Shown here in pieces: positions 8,497 to 18,000 of a stretch of 51,722 nucleotides of DNA. Every line of letters starts with the position of its first letter. The stretch's first letter is position 1. The notes beneath the pieces were generated by a model. That model searched no databases. It saw nothing but the letters and a program-made list of their open reading frames with translations, and was not told where the DNA came from. The DNA comes from an uncultured Lachnospiraceae bacterium (GTDB lineage: Bacteria; Bacillota; Clostridia; Lachnospirales; Lachnospiraceae), in assembly GCA_910579085.1 (NCBI GenBank), contig CAJTRU010000024.1, positions 1-51,722 on the forward strand, given 5' to 3'. Position numbers and translations under genes: made by a program.

Positions 8497-10350
8497 ATGT
8501 GCGGAATAGCAGGATTTTTTAATGCTTCCCTGGATTTTACAGAGAGCAGCCAGTTATATGGTAAGGTACTGGAGAAAATGAAAAACAGCATTGCACACAG
8601 AGGGCCTGACAGCGAAGGCGTACGGCTTTTCAGGCATTGCGGCATTGCACATACAAGGCTTGCAATTATTGACCTTTTAGGTGGTATACAGCCAATGTGC
8701 AGGAAACTTGACGGATACTCTTACCATATAGTATATAACGGGGAACTGTATAATACAGGCAGGCTCCGTAAGAAACTTATGAATGCAGGATGGAGTTTTG
8801 TATCTGGTTCAGATACAGAGGTTATCCTGCTTTCTTTTTTGCAGTATGGCCCTGAATTTGTTAATAAGCTTGATGGGATTTTTGCATTTGCAATATATGA
8901 TGAAAGACATGAAACAATATATCTTTACAGGGATAGTTTTGGAATTAAGCCATTATTTTACACTATTAAAGATGGTACGGTTATATTTGCTTCAGAACCA
9001 AAAGGGCTTTTTAAATATCCTGGTGTTGAAGCCATCCTGGACAAAGACGGGATTAATGAGGTTTTTGGAATTGGGCCTGCAAGAATTCCAGGGTCGGGTG
9101 TTTTTAAAGGGGTATATGAGGTTAAACCAGGCTGTTATTTAACATGCAGCAGGTATGGAATAAAAAACAGCTGCTACTGGCATCTTAAAAGCAGGCCACA
9201 TGAAGACAGTTATGAAAAAACAATTGAAAAGACAGGTTTTCTTGTAGAAGATGCTATTAAAAGGCAGATGGTTTCAGATGTGCCAATATGTACATTTCTG
9301 TCAGGCGGCATTGATTCAAGCCTTGTTTCAGCGGTATGTGCAGCAGAGCTGAAGAAAAAAGGTGAAAGGCTTGTCACATATTCATTTGATTTTACAGGAA
9401 ATGACAAATATTTCCAGGCAAATAGTTTCCAGCCGTCGCAAGACCGTCCTTATGTTGATAAAATGGTAGAATTTCTTGGCTCAGAACACCATTACCTGGA
9501 GTGTTCTTATGAAACACAGGCAGACCTTTTATATGCATCAATAGATGCGCATGACCTGCCCTGTATGGCGGATGTGGACTCGTCCCTTGTACATTTCTGC
9601 CGCCAGGTAAGTTTAAACCATAAAGTTGTACTGACTGGAGAATGTGCAGATGAAGTATTTGGTGGATATCCGTGGTTCCATAAAGAAGAATTTTTAAAAA
9701 GTAATACATTTCCGTGGACACCTGATTTACTGCCACGCAAGGAACTTATAAAGAGTGATGTGCTATATGCTTTAAAAATGGATGAATTTGTACAAAGGGC
9801 GTATGAAAATGCAGTAAGTGAAACTTCACTGCTCCCATGGGAAGATGAAACAGAAAGCAGCAGGCGGCAGACTGGTTATCTTAATATAAGGTTCTTTATG
9901 CAGACGCTACTAAACAGGATGGACAGAACAAGCATGAATTCAGGGCTTGAAGCAAGAGTTCCTTTTGCTGACAGGAAACTTGTAGAATATGTTTTCAATG
10001 TACCGTGGAATATGAAAGCCTGTGATGGTGTAGTTAAAAACCTGCTGCGCCAGGGGGCACGCGGCAAGCTTCCTGATGAGATACTTTTCAGGAGAAAAAG
10101 CCCATATCCAAAAAGTTACAACCCATACTATGAAAAACTTCTGGCAGAACGCCTGGATGTTTTAATAGAAGAAGGGGATTCACCATTATTTAAAATAATA
10201 GATATAAAGAAACTTGGCAAGTTTATGCAAAGTGTAAAAGACTATGGAAAGCCTTGGTATGGCCAGTTAATGGCAGGCCCTCAGATGCTTGCATATCTGG
10301 TACAGCTTGGGTACTGGATGAAGAAATTTAATATTAAAATTGAAATTTGA
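8497..10350 (+). CDS. asnB: Asparagine synthetase (glutamine-hydrolysing)
   Basis: A 617-residue class II amidotransferase that makes asparagine from aspartate, glutamine and ATP. It begins MCGIAGFF, so Cys2 is the glutaminase nucleophile after Met removal; the N-terminal domain keeps RLAIIDL and the NGELYN segment. The synthetase domain has the ATP pyrophosphatase loop SGGIDSS at 269-275 and the GECADEVFGGYP segment. The start at 8497 follows GGAGG (8488-8492); a longer frame opening with TTG at 8404 is not credible because the Cys must be N-terminal. The 200-bp region before it has no T-box consensus. The nearest functional neighbour is none; tRNA-Arg follows after 176 bp. Confidence 0.96.
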   Translation: MCGIAGFFNASLDFTESSQLYGKVLEKMKNSIAHRGPDSEGVRLFRHCGIAHTRLAIIDLLGGIQPMCRKLDGYSYHIVYNGELYNTGRLRKKLMNAGWSFVSGSDTEVILLSFLQYGPEFVNKLDGIFAFAIYDERHETIYLYRDSFGIKPLFYTIKDGTVIFASEPKGLFKYPGVEAILDKDGINEVFGIGPARIPGSGVFKGVYEVKPGCYLTCSRYGIKNSCYWHLKSRPHEDSYEKTIEKTGFLVEDAIKRQMVSDVPICTFLSGGIDSSLVSAVCAAELKKKGERLVTYSFDFTGNDKYFQANSFQPSQDRPYVDKMVEFLGSEHHYLECSYETQADLLYASIDAHDLPCMADVDSSLVHFCRQVSLNHKVVLTGECADEVFGGYPWFHKEEFLKSNTFPWTPDLLPRKELIKSDVLYALKMDEFVQRAYENAVSETSLLPWEDETESSRRQTGYLNIRFFMQTLLNRMDRTSMNSGLEARVPFADRKLVEYVFNVPWNMKACDGVVKNLLRQGARGKLPDEILFRRKSPYPKSYNPYYEKLLAERLDVLIEEGDSPLFKIIDIKKLGKFMQSVKDYGKPWYGQLMAGPQMLAYLVQLGYWMKKFNIKIEI

Positions 10351-10464
10351 TAATTCCAGGCTGCTTTGTCTTGGGCATGAGTGGCAAATCCACATGTCCA
10401 TCCGCCAATACAATATAACTGGAATTTAATTAAAAATTTCCCTCTTCCATTTTGAGATAATATG

Positions 10465-10473
10465 TGCTATAAT
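10465..10473 (+). promoter_or_regulatory. Extended -10 promoter for tRNA-Arg
   Basis: TGCTATAAT is an extended -10 box with its end 53 bp before the tRNA. No good -35 hexamer sits 17 bp upstream, which is tolerated with the TGn extension. The assignment rests on match and position only. Confidence 0.5.
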
Positions 10474-10526
10474 AATCACCATTGCCAGGTTAAATTATTA
10501 CGATAAAAGAATTCTGCCATATAACT

Positions 10527-10599
10527 GCATCTGTAGCTCAGTGGATAGAGCAGCGGTTTCCGGAACCGTGTGCCGGGGGTTCGAGTCCCTCCAGATGCG
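10527..10599 (+). tRNA. tRNA-Arg (anticodon CCG)
   Basis: The cloverleaf folds by hand. The acceptor arms GCATCTG (10527-10533) and CAGATGC (10592-10598) pair perfectly, with G as discriminator. The D arm is GCTC/GAGC. The anticodon stem is GCGGT/ACCGT with loop TTCCGGA, giving anticodon CCG, which reads CGG arginine codons. The T loop is TTCGAGT. CCA is not encoded. The downstream coding frame must start after it, at 10636. Confidence 0.95.
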
Positions 10600-10635
10600 C
10601 TTATTGAAGGATTTTTGAAAGGAAGTGCGCATTTT

Positions 10636-11352
10636 ATGCGGTTTAAGTACAAAAAGTTAATATTAGTATTTACTGTTGCTATAATGTTTATTGGTCTTGG
10701 GACATTTTCGCTTATTGCACCATCAATAGATTTTTCTGGTAAGGCAGACGGGGCAGAAAGCAGTAACAGCAGTTCTATAGCACATAGTGTTGTTGCAGAT
10801 ATGTCGGAAAGTGATATTAAGTCTGCAATATCAGAACTTGTATCAAATTATTTTGATGCAAAACAACGTGTTGATTTAGAGAAGTTGGAAGAATGTGTCA
10901 GTGATATAAGCCGCATAGATAATAAGCGCCTTGTAGCTGAAGCAGAGTACATTGAGGAATATAAAAATATTTCCTGTACCATAAAAAAGGGATATGACAG
11001 TGGTACATACAGGGTTTATGTGTATTATGATGTAAAGGTATATGATATTGATACACTTGTGCCATCGCTTACAGCTTTGTTTATAAAAGCAGATGAAAAT
11101 GGCAGTTTCGAGATATATCTTGGGACAATAGATGGTGAAGCCCAGGAAATGCTTGACAAACTTGACAATAGTGATGAAATTAAAAAGATTGCAGATTCAG
11201 TCCAGAAAAGGCTTGAAGAAATTGTAAGCAGCAATGAAGATGTAAGGGATTTTTATGAAATGCTTGAAAGCAGTGATGAGACAAATGAGTCTGTAGAAGA
11301 AAATGAAAACATAGATAAAGAGGGTAAACGTGCAACGGCAGCACCAAGATAA
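10636..11352 (+). CDS. Membrane-anchored extracytoplasmic protein of unknown function
   Basis: I do not recognise the family. The 238-residue product has a basic start (MRFKYKK), one hydrophobic segment at about 8-30 that acts as signal anchor, and a Ser-rich linker. A soluble outer domain of about 150 residues follows. It begins with a helix (SELVSNYFDAKQRVDLEKLE) and continues with strands, an arrangement compatible with an NTF2-like fold. The C-terminus is acidic, then ends GKRATAAPR. The open frame extends back into the tRNA to 10570, so I set the start at the ATG after GGAAG (10621). A terminator follows, making it monocistronic. Confidence 0.75.
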   Translation: MRFKYKKLILVFTVAIMFIGLGTFSLIAPSIDFSGKADGAESSNSSSIAHSVVADMSESDIKSAISELVSNYFDAKQRVDLEKLEECVSDISRIDNKRLVAEAEYIEEYKNISCTIKKGYDSGTYRVYVYYDVKVYDIDTLVPSLTALFIKADENGSFEIYLGTIDGEAQEMLDKLDNSDEIKKIADSVQKRLEEIVSSNEDVRDFYEMLESSDETNESVEENENIDKEGKRATAAPR

Positions 11353-11382
11353 GCTTGTTTTGCGTATTTGTTTATCCTTGCA

Positions 11383-11412
11383 GGGCAAAACTTTTGTTTT
11401 GCCCTTTTCCCT
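11383..11412 (+). terminator. Rho-independent terminator
   Basis: GGGCAAAAC (11383-11391) pairs with GTTTTGCCC (11395-11403) over a TTT(T) loop, followed by TTTTCCCTTTG. It closes the transcript of the anchored protein and lies 60 bp before rluF. Confidence 0.8.
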
Positions 11413-11474
11413 TTGTTTAAGAAAGAACAGGATAATAAGGAACAGGGCAGATAATACAGGAAATGGGGTAAGGT

Positions 11475-12218
11475 ATGCCAAATATATCTGGCCAGAATTC
11501 TGGCATAAGGATTAATAAGTTTTTAAGTGAAGCGGGTGTATGTTCAAGACGTGAAGCAGACAGGATGCTTGTAAGCGGAAGGGTGTGTATAGATGGTGTT
11601 CCTGCACAGGCAGGGGCAAAAGTTATGCCTGGCATGGAAGTCACAGCCGACGGCAGGCCTGTTGTAAAAGAAGAAGAGGAAATATTTATTGCATTTTACA
11701 AGCCAAAGGGGGTTGTCTGTACTACAGCACCAGAAGAAAACGGCGTTAAAGTTATGAATGTAATTGATTATATAGGGTATAGCAAAAGGATTTACCCTGT
11801 TGGAAGGCTTGACCAGTCTTCAGAAGGACTGCTGCTTCTTACAAACCAGGGGGATATTATGGAAAAAATCCTCCGCAGCCGTTATGGCCATGAGAAAGAG
11901 TATTTTGTAAGGACAGACCATAAGATAACAGACAGCTTTATAGAGAAGATGGGAAAGGGAGTACCTGTTTTAGATACAGTTACAAAGCCATGTAAAATAT
12001 GGAAAGAGGACAATTATAGTTTCCATATAATACTTACACAGGGACTTAACCGCCAGATAAGGCGCATGTGTGAATATTTCGGGTATAAGGTGGTATACCT
12101 TAGACGTGACAGGGTAATGAATATTACACTGGACGGGCTTAAGAAAGGCAGATACCGCCATTTAACAAAAGAAGAGATAAATATATTAAAAAAACAGATG
12201 GACGGGGACAGAGGTTAG
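11475..12218 (+). CDS. rluF: 23S rRNA pseudouridine synthase, RluF-like
   Basis: A 247-residue RsuA-family pseudouridine synthase. Residues about 9-50 form an S4 RNA-binding domain (INKFLSEAGVCSRREADRML). The catalytic aspartate is D113 in GRLDQSSEGLLLL. The segments MGKGVPVLDTVTK and QGLNRQIRRMCEYFGY match RluF, which modifies U2604 of 23S rRNA in E. coli, better than RluB or RsuA; the target in this organism is inferred. The start at 11475 has a purine-rich GGGGTAAGG upstream. ligA starts 98 bp later. Confidence 0.88.
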   Translation: MPNISGQNSGIRINKFLSEAGVCSRREADRMLVSGRVCIDGVPAQAGAKVMPGMEVTADGRPVVKEEEEIFIAFYKPKGVVCTTAPEENGVKVMNVIDYIGYSKRIYPVGRLDQSSEGLLLLTNQGDIMEKILRSRYGHEKEYFVRTDHKITDSFIEKMGKGVPVLDTVTKPCKIWKEDNYSFHIILTQGLNRQIRRMCEYFGYKVVYLRRDRVMNITLDGLKKGRYRHLTKEEINILKKQMDGDRG

Positions 12219-12316
12219 TTTTTATTTACTGCTTTTGGAAATGGAATTGTGTTTTGTACATGTCTGCACAGTTTTAGAACCAGCATGGGGCAGAATAAAG
12301 AAAGGCGGGTGTAAAT

Positions 12317-14278
12317 ATGCCAGATAGTATAAACCGTATGAAGGAACTTGCTGCAAAGCTTGATAAGGCATCAGAAGTTTATTACCAGGGTAAAGATGAG
12401 ATAATGAGCAATTTTGAGTATGACAAATTATATGATGAACTGCTTGGACTTGAGAAAGAAACAGGCATGGTACTAGCTGGAAGCCCGACTGCTAAAGTGG
12501 GTTACGAGGTGTTAAGCACACTGCCAAAAGAAGCACATCCTTCGCCTATGCTTTCCCTGGATAAAACAAAAGAAACAGATGAGCTTGTTGCATGGCTTGG
12601 CTCTAAAGAGGGGCTTCTTTCATGGAAAATGGACGGCCTTACAATAGTACTGGCTTATAGCGGAGGTGAACTGGTAAAAGCTGTTACGCGTGGCAATGGA
12701 CAAGTTGGGGAAGTTATTACCAATAATGCAAAAGTATTTAGAAATATACCATTAAAAATCCCATTTACAGGCAGCCTTGTTTTAAGGGGTGAAGCAATAA
12801 TAACTTATTCAGAATTTGAACGTATAAACGGGCTGCTGGATGCAGAAGAAAGATATAAAAACCCAAGGAACTTATGCAGTGGTTCTGTAAGACAGTTAAA
12901 CAATGAAATTACAGCTAAAAGGAATGTTGAATTTTATGCATTTGCCCTGGTTGAAGCAGAAAATACAGATTTTGCTAATTCCCAGGCAAATAAAATGGAA
13001 TTTTTGGTAAAACAGGGATTTGATGTTGTTGAATATAAAAAAGTAGATGCAGAAAGCCTTCCAGATACAGTAAAATGGTTTGAAAATAAAATAGCAACAA
13101 ATGATTTTCCTTCAGACGGGCTTGTACTAATACTGGATGATATAGCATATGGCAATTCACTAGGGCATACTTCTAAATTTCCAAGAAATGCTATAGCGTT
13201 TAAATGGAAGGATGAAATAGCAGAAACAAAACTTACAGGAATTGAATGGAGTGCATCAAGGACAGGGCTTATAAACCCAATAGCACTCTTTGAACCAGTA
13301 GAACTTGAGGGCACAACAGTATCAAGGGCAAGTGTGCATAATTTAAGTATTATGGAACAGCTCCAGCTTGGTGAGGGTGATACAATACAAGTTTACAAAG
13401 CCAATATGATAATCCCGCAGATTGCAGAAAATCTTACAAGGAGCGGAAATATAAAAGTACCATCAGAATGTCCGGTCTGTGGCAGAAAGACTTCTATACA
13501 TGAGGAAAATGATGTAAAAGTCCTTGTGTGCGGAAATGAGGAATGTCTTGCCAAGAAAATTAAATCAATTGCACATTTTGTAAGCAGGGATGCGATGGAT
13601 ATAGACGGGCTTTCAGAAGCAACTATAGAAAAGCTTGTAGCAAAAGGTTTCCTGCATGGGCTTGCAGGATTATTTAACCTTGAAAAGTACAAAGACGGAA
13701 TAACACAGATGGAAGGTTTTGGCAAAAGGTCTTTTGAAAAACTAGTACAGGCAGCAGAAAATGCAAAGAAAACTACAACAGCAAGATTTGTATACAGCCT
13801 TGGAATTCCAAATATAGGATTGTCAAATGCTAAAATGATTTGTAAATATATGGACAATGATTTTAACAAAGTACGTAATGCCAGTACAGAAGAGCTGGTA
13901 GAGATAGACGGGATTGGTGAAGTAATTGCGGAAGCATTTGCCAGCTTTTTTGCAAAACCAGAGAATAATAAAACAATAGATGAATTATTAAAAGTAATTG
14001 AATTTGAAAAAGAAGAAATAAATACTGCTACAGAAGATATGGCAGGAATGAACTTTGTTGTAACAGGAAAAGTAAATATTTTTGCTAACAGGAATGCTGT
14101 TAAAGAGTTAATTGAAGTAAGAGGCGGAAAGGTTACAGGAAGTGTAACTTCAAAAACAAATTTCCTTATAAATAATGATATAATGAGCAATTCTTCTAAA
14201 AATAAAAAGGCTAAAGAACTAGATGTGCCTATAATTACAGAGGAAGACTTTATAGAGAGGTTTAATATAGAAGTTTAA
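12317..14278 (+). CDS. ligA: NAD+-dependent DNA ligase (divergent LigA)
   Basis: This 653-residue ligase seals nicks using NAD+. The N-terminal Ia domain has the NAD+-binding tyrosines (YYQGKDEIMSNFEYD), then the adenylation motif WKMDGLTI with nucleophile K104. After the OB fold comes a Cys4 zinc finger (CPVCG, then CGNEEC, about 377-402), helix-hairpin-helix repeats (DGIGEVIAEAFASFF), and a C-terminal BRCT domain (about 575-650). All standard domains are present. The residue two before the lysine is Ser and the one before is Trp, where most LigA proteins have an Glu/Pro-Leu/Lys context, so it is a divergent form and may be a second ligase of this genome. The start follows GGCGGGTG. Confidence 0.93.
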   Translation: MPDSINRMKELAAKLDKASEVYYQGKDEIMSNFEYDKLYDELLGLEKETGMVLAGSPTAKVGYEVLSTLPKEAHPSPMLSLDKTKETDELVAWLGSKEGLLSWKMDGLTIVLAYSGGELVKAVTRGNGQVGEVITNNAKVFRNIPLKIPFTGSLVLRGEAIITYSEFERINGLLDAEERYKNPRNLCSGSVRQLNNEITAKRNVEFYAFALVEAENTDFANSQANKMEFLVKQGFDVVEYKKVDAESLPDTVKWFENKIATNDFPSDGLVLILDDIAYGNSLGHTSKFPRNAIAFKWKDEIAETKLTGIEWSASRTGLINPIALFEPVELEGTTVSRASVHNLSIMEQLQLGEGDTIQVYKANMIIPQIAENLTRSGNIKVPSECPVCGRKTSIHEENDVKVLVCGNEECLAKKIKSIAHFVSRDAMDIDGLSEATIEKLVAKGFLHGLAGLFNLEKYKDGITQMEGFGKRSFEKLVQAAENAKKTTTARFVYSLGIPNIGLSNAKMICKYMDNDFNKVRNASTEELVEIDGIGEVIAEAFASFFAKPENNKTIDELLKVIEFEKEEINTATEDMAGMNFVVTGKVNIFANRNAVKELIEVRGGKVTGSVTSKTNFLINNDIMSNSSKNKKAKELDVPIITEEDFIERFNIEV

Positions 14279-14351
14279 AAATATAAAATTATTAAATGTA
14301 TATTTTATTAACTCCAGGCAGTACAAATATTTTATGAAAAGAGGCGGAAAT

Positions 14352-15284
14352 ATGCCAATTAAAGTAAAGAATAACCTTCCTGCAAAGAAGGTTATGGAAA
14401 AAGAAAATATATTTATGATGGATGAGGACAGGGCAGTTACACAGGATATAAGGCCGCTGCATATAGCGGTTCTTAACCTTATGCCTTTAAAAGAAAATAC
14501 AGAAGTACAGTTATTAAGAAGCCTGTCAAATACACCATTGCAGATGGATATTACATTTCTGTCAACAGCAACATATATAGGCACTCATACACCAGAAAGC
14601 CATCTTAATGAATTTTATAAGACCTTTGATGAAGTAAAGCAAAGGAAGTTTGACGGGTTAATTATTACAGGTGCTCCTATTGAGCATCTGGACTATGAAG
14701 AGATACAGTACTGGGAGGAACTTGTAAAAATAATGGAATGGTCAAAAACAAATGCCACTTCAACATTACATATCTGCTGGGGTGCACAAGCAGGGCTTTA
14801 TTACCATTATGGCATACATAAACATATGCTTCCAAAGAAAATATCAGGCGTATATGAACACTATGTCCACCACCGCAGGATACCACTTTTAAGAGGGTTT
14901 GATGATGTATTTTATGCACCACATTCCAGGAATACCTGTGTTGACCATGATGAGATAGCAGCATGTAAAGAACTTATAGTCCTGGCTGACTCAGAAGAAG
15001 CTGGTGAGCTGCTGCTTGTTTCAACTGACTCAAGACAGATTTTTGTGCTTGGACACCTTGAATATGACAGGCTGACACTTGACATAGAATATAAAAGAGA
15101 CATTGCAGCGGGGCTTGATGCAGAAATACCAGTAAATTACTATCCCGGTAATGACCCGTCAAAAAAACCTTACCTCACATGGAGGGCAGCAGCAAATGCA
15201 ATGTATTCAAACTGGGTAAATTATTACGTATACCAACAGACCCCGTTTGAATTTATAAATACTGCTGAAATTATGGGGAAATAA
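14352..15284 (+). CDS. metA: Homoserine O-acetyltransferase (MetA family)
   Basis: A 310-residue acyltransferase that activates homoserine for methionine synthesis. The catalytic triad of the family is in register with the E. coli numbering: C142 (HICWGAQAG), H235 and E237 (GHLEYD). Residue 111 is Glu (TGAPIEHL). Glu at this position is known to favour acetyl-CoA, whereas Gly gives succinyl-CoA specificity, so I predict an O-acetyl product despite the common name homoserine O-succinyltransferase. The start at 14352 follows AGAGGCGG; an in-frame ATG at 14334 overlaps that site. No SAM riboswitch fits in the 73-bp gap after ligA. Confidence 0.95.
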   Translation: MPIKVKNNLPAKKVMEKENIFMMDEDRAVTQDIRPLHIAVLNLMPLKENTEVQLLRSLSNTPLQMDITFLSTATYIGTHTPESHLNEFYKTFDEVKQRKFDGLIITGAPIEHLDYEEIQYWEELVKIMEWSKTNATSTLHICWGAQAGLYYHYGIHKHMLPKKISGVYEHYVHHRRIPLLRGFDDVFYAPHSRNTCVDHDEIAACKELIVLADSEEAGELLLVSTDSRQIFVLGHLEYDRLTLDIEYKRDIAAGLDAEIPVNYYPGNDPSKKPYLTWRAAANAMYSNWVNYYVYQQTPFEFINTAEIMGK

Positions 15285-15309
15285 GCAGACTGTTTTTCAC
15301 ACCCATTTT

Positions 15310-15338
15310 TTGCATAAGATAAAAAATACTAGTATAGC
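15310..15338 (+). promoter_or_regulatory. Possible promoter of the PH-domain gene
   Basis: TTGCAT (15310-15315), a 17-bp spacer and TATAGC (15333-15338) lie about 100 bp before the gene. The match is moderate. Confidence 0.4.
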
Positions 15339-15440
15339 AGTAATAATATTACATAAGTATTTTGTGTGGTTATGGATAGACAATTAATAATATTAAAAAG
15401 ATTGCTGGTTTTTTTGTATTAAAAGAAATGGAGGAATATA

Positions 15441-15812
15441 ATGGATAATATTTTTCAAGAAAATACGTCATGGACTTTTGTAGTTCCTTGTGAAATTCCA
15501 GAGGATGTTAAGGAATTAATTATTCCTGGAGAGGAGGCTGTATGTGCATATAAGACCTTAAGAGATGTAGCTATCTTTACTAATAAACGTTTAATAGTAA
15601 GAGATGCACAAGGAGTAACAGGTAAAAAGATTGAAATGTATACATTGCCATATTCATCTATTATAATGTATTCAACTGAAAATGGCAGAAAGTTCCTTGA
15701 TGCAAATTCAGAAATAGAATTATGGACTAAAGCAGGTAAAATAAAAATTAACCTTGATAAAAAGGTAAATATAAGAGAAATAGACAGATTATTAGCAATG
15801 CATATTTTATGA
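15441..15812 (+). CDS. Bacterial PH-domain protein (bPH_1/YokE-like)
   Basis: A 123-residue cytosolic protein made almost wholly of a bacterial pleckstrin-homology-like domain. The recognisable part is GEEAVCAYKTLRDVAIFTNKR followed by RLIVRDAQG and the YTLPYSSI strand (about 30-75), quoted here in parts. Proteins of this family occur as single domains in many Firmicutes and their role is unsettled. There is no signal peptide or membrane segment. The start follows GGAGG at 15431-15435. It is flanked by non-coding stretches on both sides and is probably monocistronic. Confidence 0.8.
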   Translation: MDNIFQENTSWTFVVPCEIPEDVKELIIPGEEAVCAYKTLRDVAIFTNKRLIVRDAQGVTGKKIEMYTLPYSSIIMYSTENGRKFLDANSEIELWTKAGKIKINLDKKVNIREIDRLLAMHIL

Positions 15813-16227
15813 AATTAATAAATATATAACTAGTATGCCAGTGTCAGCCCCTTTACATTTATTAGCTACAATTAATTTTGTATCAAATAAAAATTAAATT
15901 ATAATATTAACAGGATATTGAGCAACATTGTATTGCTGGCTGGATAAATAAGAATGTAAATAAACTGGCTTCTGCACATTTATGGAATAGTAATTAATAA
16001 GACTACAGCTTTACATGATGAAGGATTTTATAAGGAGTTTTGCCAATAGAAAGGCTTATAATAAATTGCACATTATTGCAGAATGTTATTAATGTATTTA
16101 CAATATCTATAGTGGGAAATTGTGTATATATTGTATAAAAGTGTTAAAAGAATATAAAGTTATTGATTTATATTCTTTTTTTGTGTTAGAATTTTATAAT
16201 GGTTATAAAGAAATGGGGGAATGTTTA
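15813..16227 (+). other. Intergenic region, A+T rich
   Basis: There are 415 bp without a gene. A promoter-like TTGTAT (15878-15883), 16-bp spacer and TATAAT (15900-15905) could serve the exporter operon and would give a leader of over 300 nt. No convincing terminator, riboswitch or small gene was found. A frame that extends the exporter upstream to a TTG at 16120 has no ribosome binding site and I reject it. Confidence 0.4.
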
Positions 16228-17964
16228 ATGCTTAAAACTTTAGCAGCGAATATTAAAGAATTTAAGAAAGATTCCATAATTACACCTGTATTTATGATTT
16301 TGGAAGTTATTCTTGAAACAATAATACCGCTGATGATGGCATCCATTATTGATGATGGTGTAGAGGCTGGCAATATGGAACATATCTATATTATGGGCAG
16401 CTTAATGGTAGTTACTGCATTCGTAAGCCTGTGGGCTGGCGTGATGGGTGGCAAATATGGTTCAAGGGCTTCAACAGGTTTTGCCAGGAACTTAAGAAAA
16501 GCGATGTATGAAAATATACAGACATTCAGTTTTTCAAATATTGATAAGTTCAGTACATCAGGGCTTGTTACAAGGCTTACTACTGATGTGACAAATATCC
16601 AGAATGCCTACCAGATGATATTGCGTATGTGTATGCGTGCACCAGCATCATTAATATGTGCAATGGCAATGTCATTTTACGTAAATGCAAAGGTTGCCCT
16701 TGTATATCTTGCAGCAGTTTTTATTCTTGGTATTATACTTTTTATACTTATTAAATTTACAATGAAGTATTTCCAGCAGGTATTTAAAAAGTATGATGCA
16801 CTTAATGAAAGTGTACAGGAAAATGTATCTGCAATAAGGGTGGTAAAGGCATATTCAAGAGAAGAGTTTGAGAAAAGCAAGTTTATGACAGCAAGTGGCA
16901 ATATTTATAGTATGTTTGTAAAAGCTGAAAAAATGATTGCACTTAATTCTCCTGTTATGCAGCTTGCTGTTTATTCATGTATACTTTTAATAAGCTGGCT
17001 TGGTGCTAAAATGATTGTGGGCGGCTCTATGACTACAGGTGAGCTCTCACAGCTTCTGACATACTGTATGAATATACTTATGAGCCTTATGATGCTTTCA
17101 ATGATTTTTGTAATGATTACAATGAGTATGGCAAGTGCAGAACGTATTGCAGAAGTGCTTGAAGAAAAAGCAGATATAACAAATCCTTCAGAACCTGTAA
17201 TGAATGTTCCTGATGGAAGCATACGGTTTGAACATGTAAGTTTCAGCTATAAAAGTGATGCAGAAACACCTGTACTTAAAGATATTAACCTGGATATAAA
17301 ACAGGGTGAAATGATAGGCATAATTGGCGGTACAGGAAGTGCTAAGTCAAGTCTTGTAAACCTGGTAAGCAGGCTTTATGATGTGTCAGAAGGAAGCGTG
17401 TGTGTGGGCGGGATTAATGTAAAAGACTATGATATTGAAACTTTGAGGAATGAAGTTTCAGTTGTATTACAGAAGAATGTGCTTTTTAGCGGCACTATCC
17501 TGGAAAACCTGCGCTGGGGTGATGCAAATGCAACAGATGAAGAGTGCAGGCATGCGTGCCAGCTTGCATGTGCTGATGAATTTATAGAAAAGATGCCAGA
17601 TGGCTATAACACATATATTGAACAGGGCGGAACTAATGTGTCAGGCGGGCAGAAACAGCGTCTCTGCATAGCAAGGGCATTAATTAAGAAGCCGAAGGTA
17701 CTTATACTTGATGACTCTACAAGTGCAGTTGATACTGCAACAGACAGTAAAATCCGCAGGGCATTTGCTGAGGAAATACCTGATACAACTAAGATTATAA
17801 TTGCACAGCGTATTTCAAGCATTAAGGACTGCGACAGGATAATTGTTATGGAAGATGGTGCTGTTGATGGTTTTGGTACACATGATGAGCTTCTTGCAAG
17901 CAATGAAATATACCAGGATGTTTATGAGTCACAGATGAGCGGCAGTGGCGATTTTGATGAATGA
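16228..17964 (+). CDS. Heterodimeric ABC exporter, half 1 (degenerate ATP site)
   Basis: A 578-residue half-transporter: six membrane segments in about 1-315, then a nucleotide-binding domain. The Walker A loop is GGTGSAKS (367-374), with Ala372 where Gly is the rule. The signature is VSGGQKQR. Walker B reads LILDD, with Asp496 in place of the catalytic Glu. These substitutions mark the non-catalytic partner of heterodimeric exporters of the LmrCD/TM287-288 type. The start at 16228 follows a GGGGGA. Its partner starts 37 bp downstream, so the two form an operon. Substrate unknown; multidrug or lipid export are possibilities only. Confidence 0.93.
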   Translation: MLKTLAANIKEFKKDSIITPVFMILEVILETIIPLMMASIIDDGVEAGNMEHIYIMGSLMVVTAFVSLWAGVMGGKYGSRASTGFARNLRKAMYENIQTFSFSNIDKFSTSGLVTRLTTDVTNIQNAYQMILRMCMRAPASLICAMAMSFYVNAKVALVYLAAVFILGIILFILIKFTMKYFQQVFKKYDALNESVQENVSAIRVVKAYSREEFEKSKFMTASGNIYSMFVKAEKMIALNSPVMQLAVYSCILLISWLGAKMIVGGSMTTGELSQLLTYCMNILMSLMMLSMIFVMITMSMASAERIAEVLEEKADITNPSEPVMNVPDGSIRFEHVSFSYKSDAETPVLKDINLDIKQGEMIGIIGGTGSAKSSLVNLVSRLYDVSEGSVCVGGINVKDYDIETLRNEVSVVLQKNVLFSGTILENLRWGDANATDEECRHACQLACADEFIEKMPDGYNTYIEQGGTNVSGGQKQRLCIARALIKKPKVLILDDSTSAVDTATDSKIRRAFAEEIPDTTKIIIAQRISSIKDCDRIIVMEDGAVDGFGTHDELLASNEIYQDVYESQMSGSGDFDE

Positions 17965-18000
17965 AACAGCACAAAAAGCATCTAAAATATAGAGAGGACG

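Noticed and set aside
10353..10430. AATTCCAG ... CTGGAATT with a GGCAAATCC word between asnB and tRNA-Arg, resembling the palindromic family
   Set aside because: The matches are too short and interrupted to claim a relic; chance cannot be excluded.
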